From an uncultured Enorma sp. (GTDB lineage: Bacteria > Actinomycetota > Coriobacteriia > Coriobacteriales > Coriobacteriaceae), in NCBI GenBank assembly GCA_905210055.1, contig CAJLVH010000037.1, positions 1-13,241 on the forward strand: a stretch of 13,241 nucleotides of DNA. Reading direction: 5' to 3'. Shown here piece by piece: positions 13,163 to 13,241 of this stretch. The position numbers were made by a program, and so were the translations under genes. The notes under the pieces were generated by a model. The model was given only the letters and a program-made list of their open reading frames with translations, was not told the origin of the DNA and ran no database searches. Numbering within the stretch: position 1 is the first letter of the stretch; each line of letters opens with the position of its first letter.

Positions 13163-13241
13163 CCCGTCCCCAATGGCGAGCCGCCCACCAGCCAATAACC
13201 CCCGTCCCCAATGGCGAGCCGCCCACCAGCCAATAACCCCC
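13163..13241. repeat. 38-bp perfect tandem repeat, cut by window end
   Basis: Bases 13163-13200 are repeated exactly at 13201-13238, and the last three bases (CCC) match the start of a third unit. Each unit starts CCCGTCCCCAATGGCGAGCC and ends CCAATAACC. There are no unique spacers between units, so this is not a CRISPR array. On the minus strand each unit gives GGTTATTGGCTGG and CCATTGGGGACGGG. The array starts about 50 bp after the stop of the P-loop gene and its true length is not visible. Confidence 0.9.

Noticed and set aside
13163..13241. CRISPR array
   Set aside because: The units are contiguous and identical, with no unique spacers between them, and no cas gene is present.

Overview
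The window is GC-rich bacterial chromosome with dense, mostly housekeeping genes and short intergenic gaps that carry an unusual number of inverted repeats. Gene content, codon use and intergenic repeat style suggest an anaerobic gut or oral actinobacterium of the class Coriobacteriia (Eggerthellaceae or a relative). This is an inference from overall character; there is no rRNA or other phylogenetic marker here. I found no rRNA, complete tRNA, CRISPR array, transposase, integrase or phage gene.

Layout, left to right. A class I DAHP synthase gene (+, 8-1036) faces a LysR-type regulator gene (-, 1204-2121). The gap between them holds two 33-bp near-palindromes and a GC-rich hairpin. Upstream of the LysR gene, on the same strand, lie two genes for paralogous four-helix membrane proteins (2222-2638 and 2832-3239), each followed by a terminator-like hairpin. 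Divergent from them is a nine-helix membrane protein (+, 3505-4797) whose C-terminal half matches the CmpB-like 'putative ABC-transporter type IV' family. It ends at a textbook terminator and converges on a cytoplasmic GH13 alpha-glucosidase gene (-, 4925-6502).

Upstream of the glucosidase is a 118-bp element with 45-bp perfect inverted arms, one of which supplies the stop codon of a membrane-anchored class 3 lipase-like gene (-, 6700-8118). Next, on the same strand, is a lipoprotein DNA/RNA endonuclease gene (-, 8179-9138). These two probably form an operon of surface hydrolases. Divergent from them is mscL (+, 9337-9822), encoding a mechanosensitive channel with an added four-cysteine tail. 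It converges on prfC (-, 9933-11546) across a diverged copy of the inverted-repeat element.

The right end holds a class I methyltransferase gene (-, 11697-12503) divergent from a small P-loop kinase-like gene (+, 12590-13111), then a 38-bp perfect tandem repeat cut off by the window end.

The protein-coding genes are mostly of ordinary families. The best candidates for something undescribed are in the non-coding DNA: the ATGTAAAATAACCCCAG inverted-repeat family (two copies), the paired GTGATAA/TTATCAC palindromes, the GGGGAC-type modules, the terminal tandem repeat, and the terminator-like hairpin in the leader of the LysR gene.
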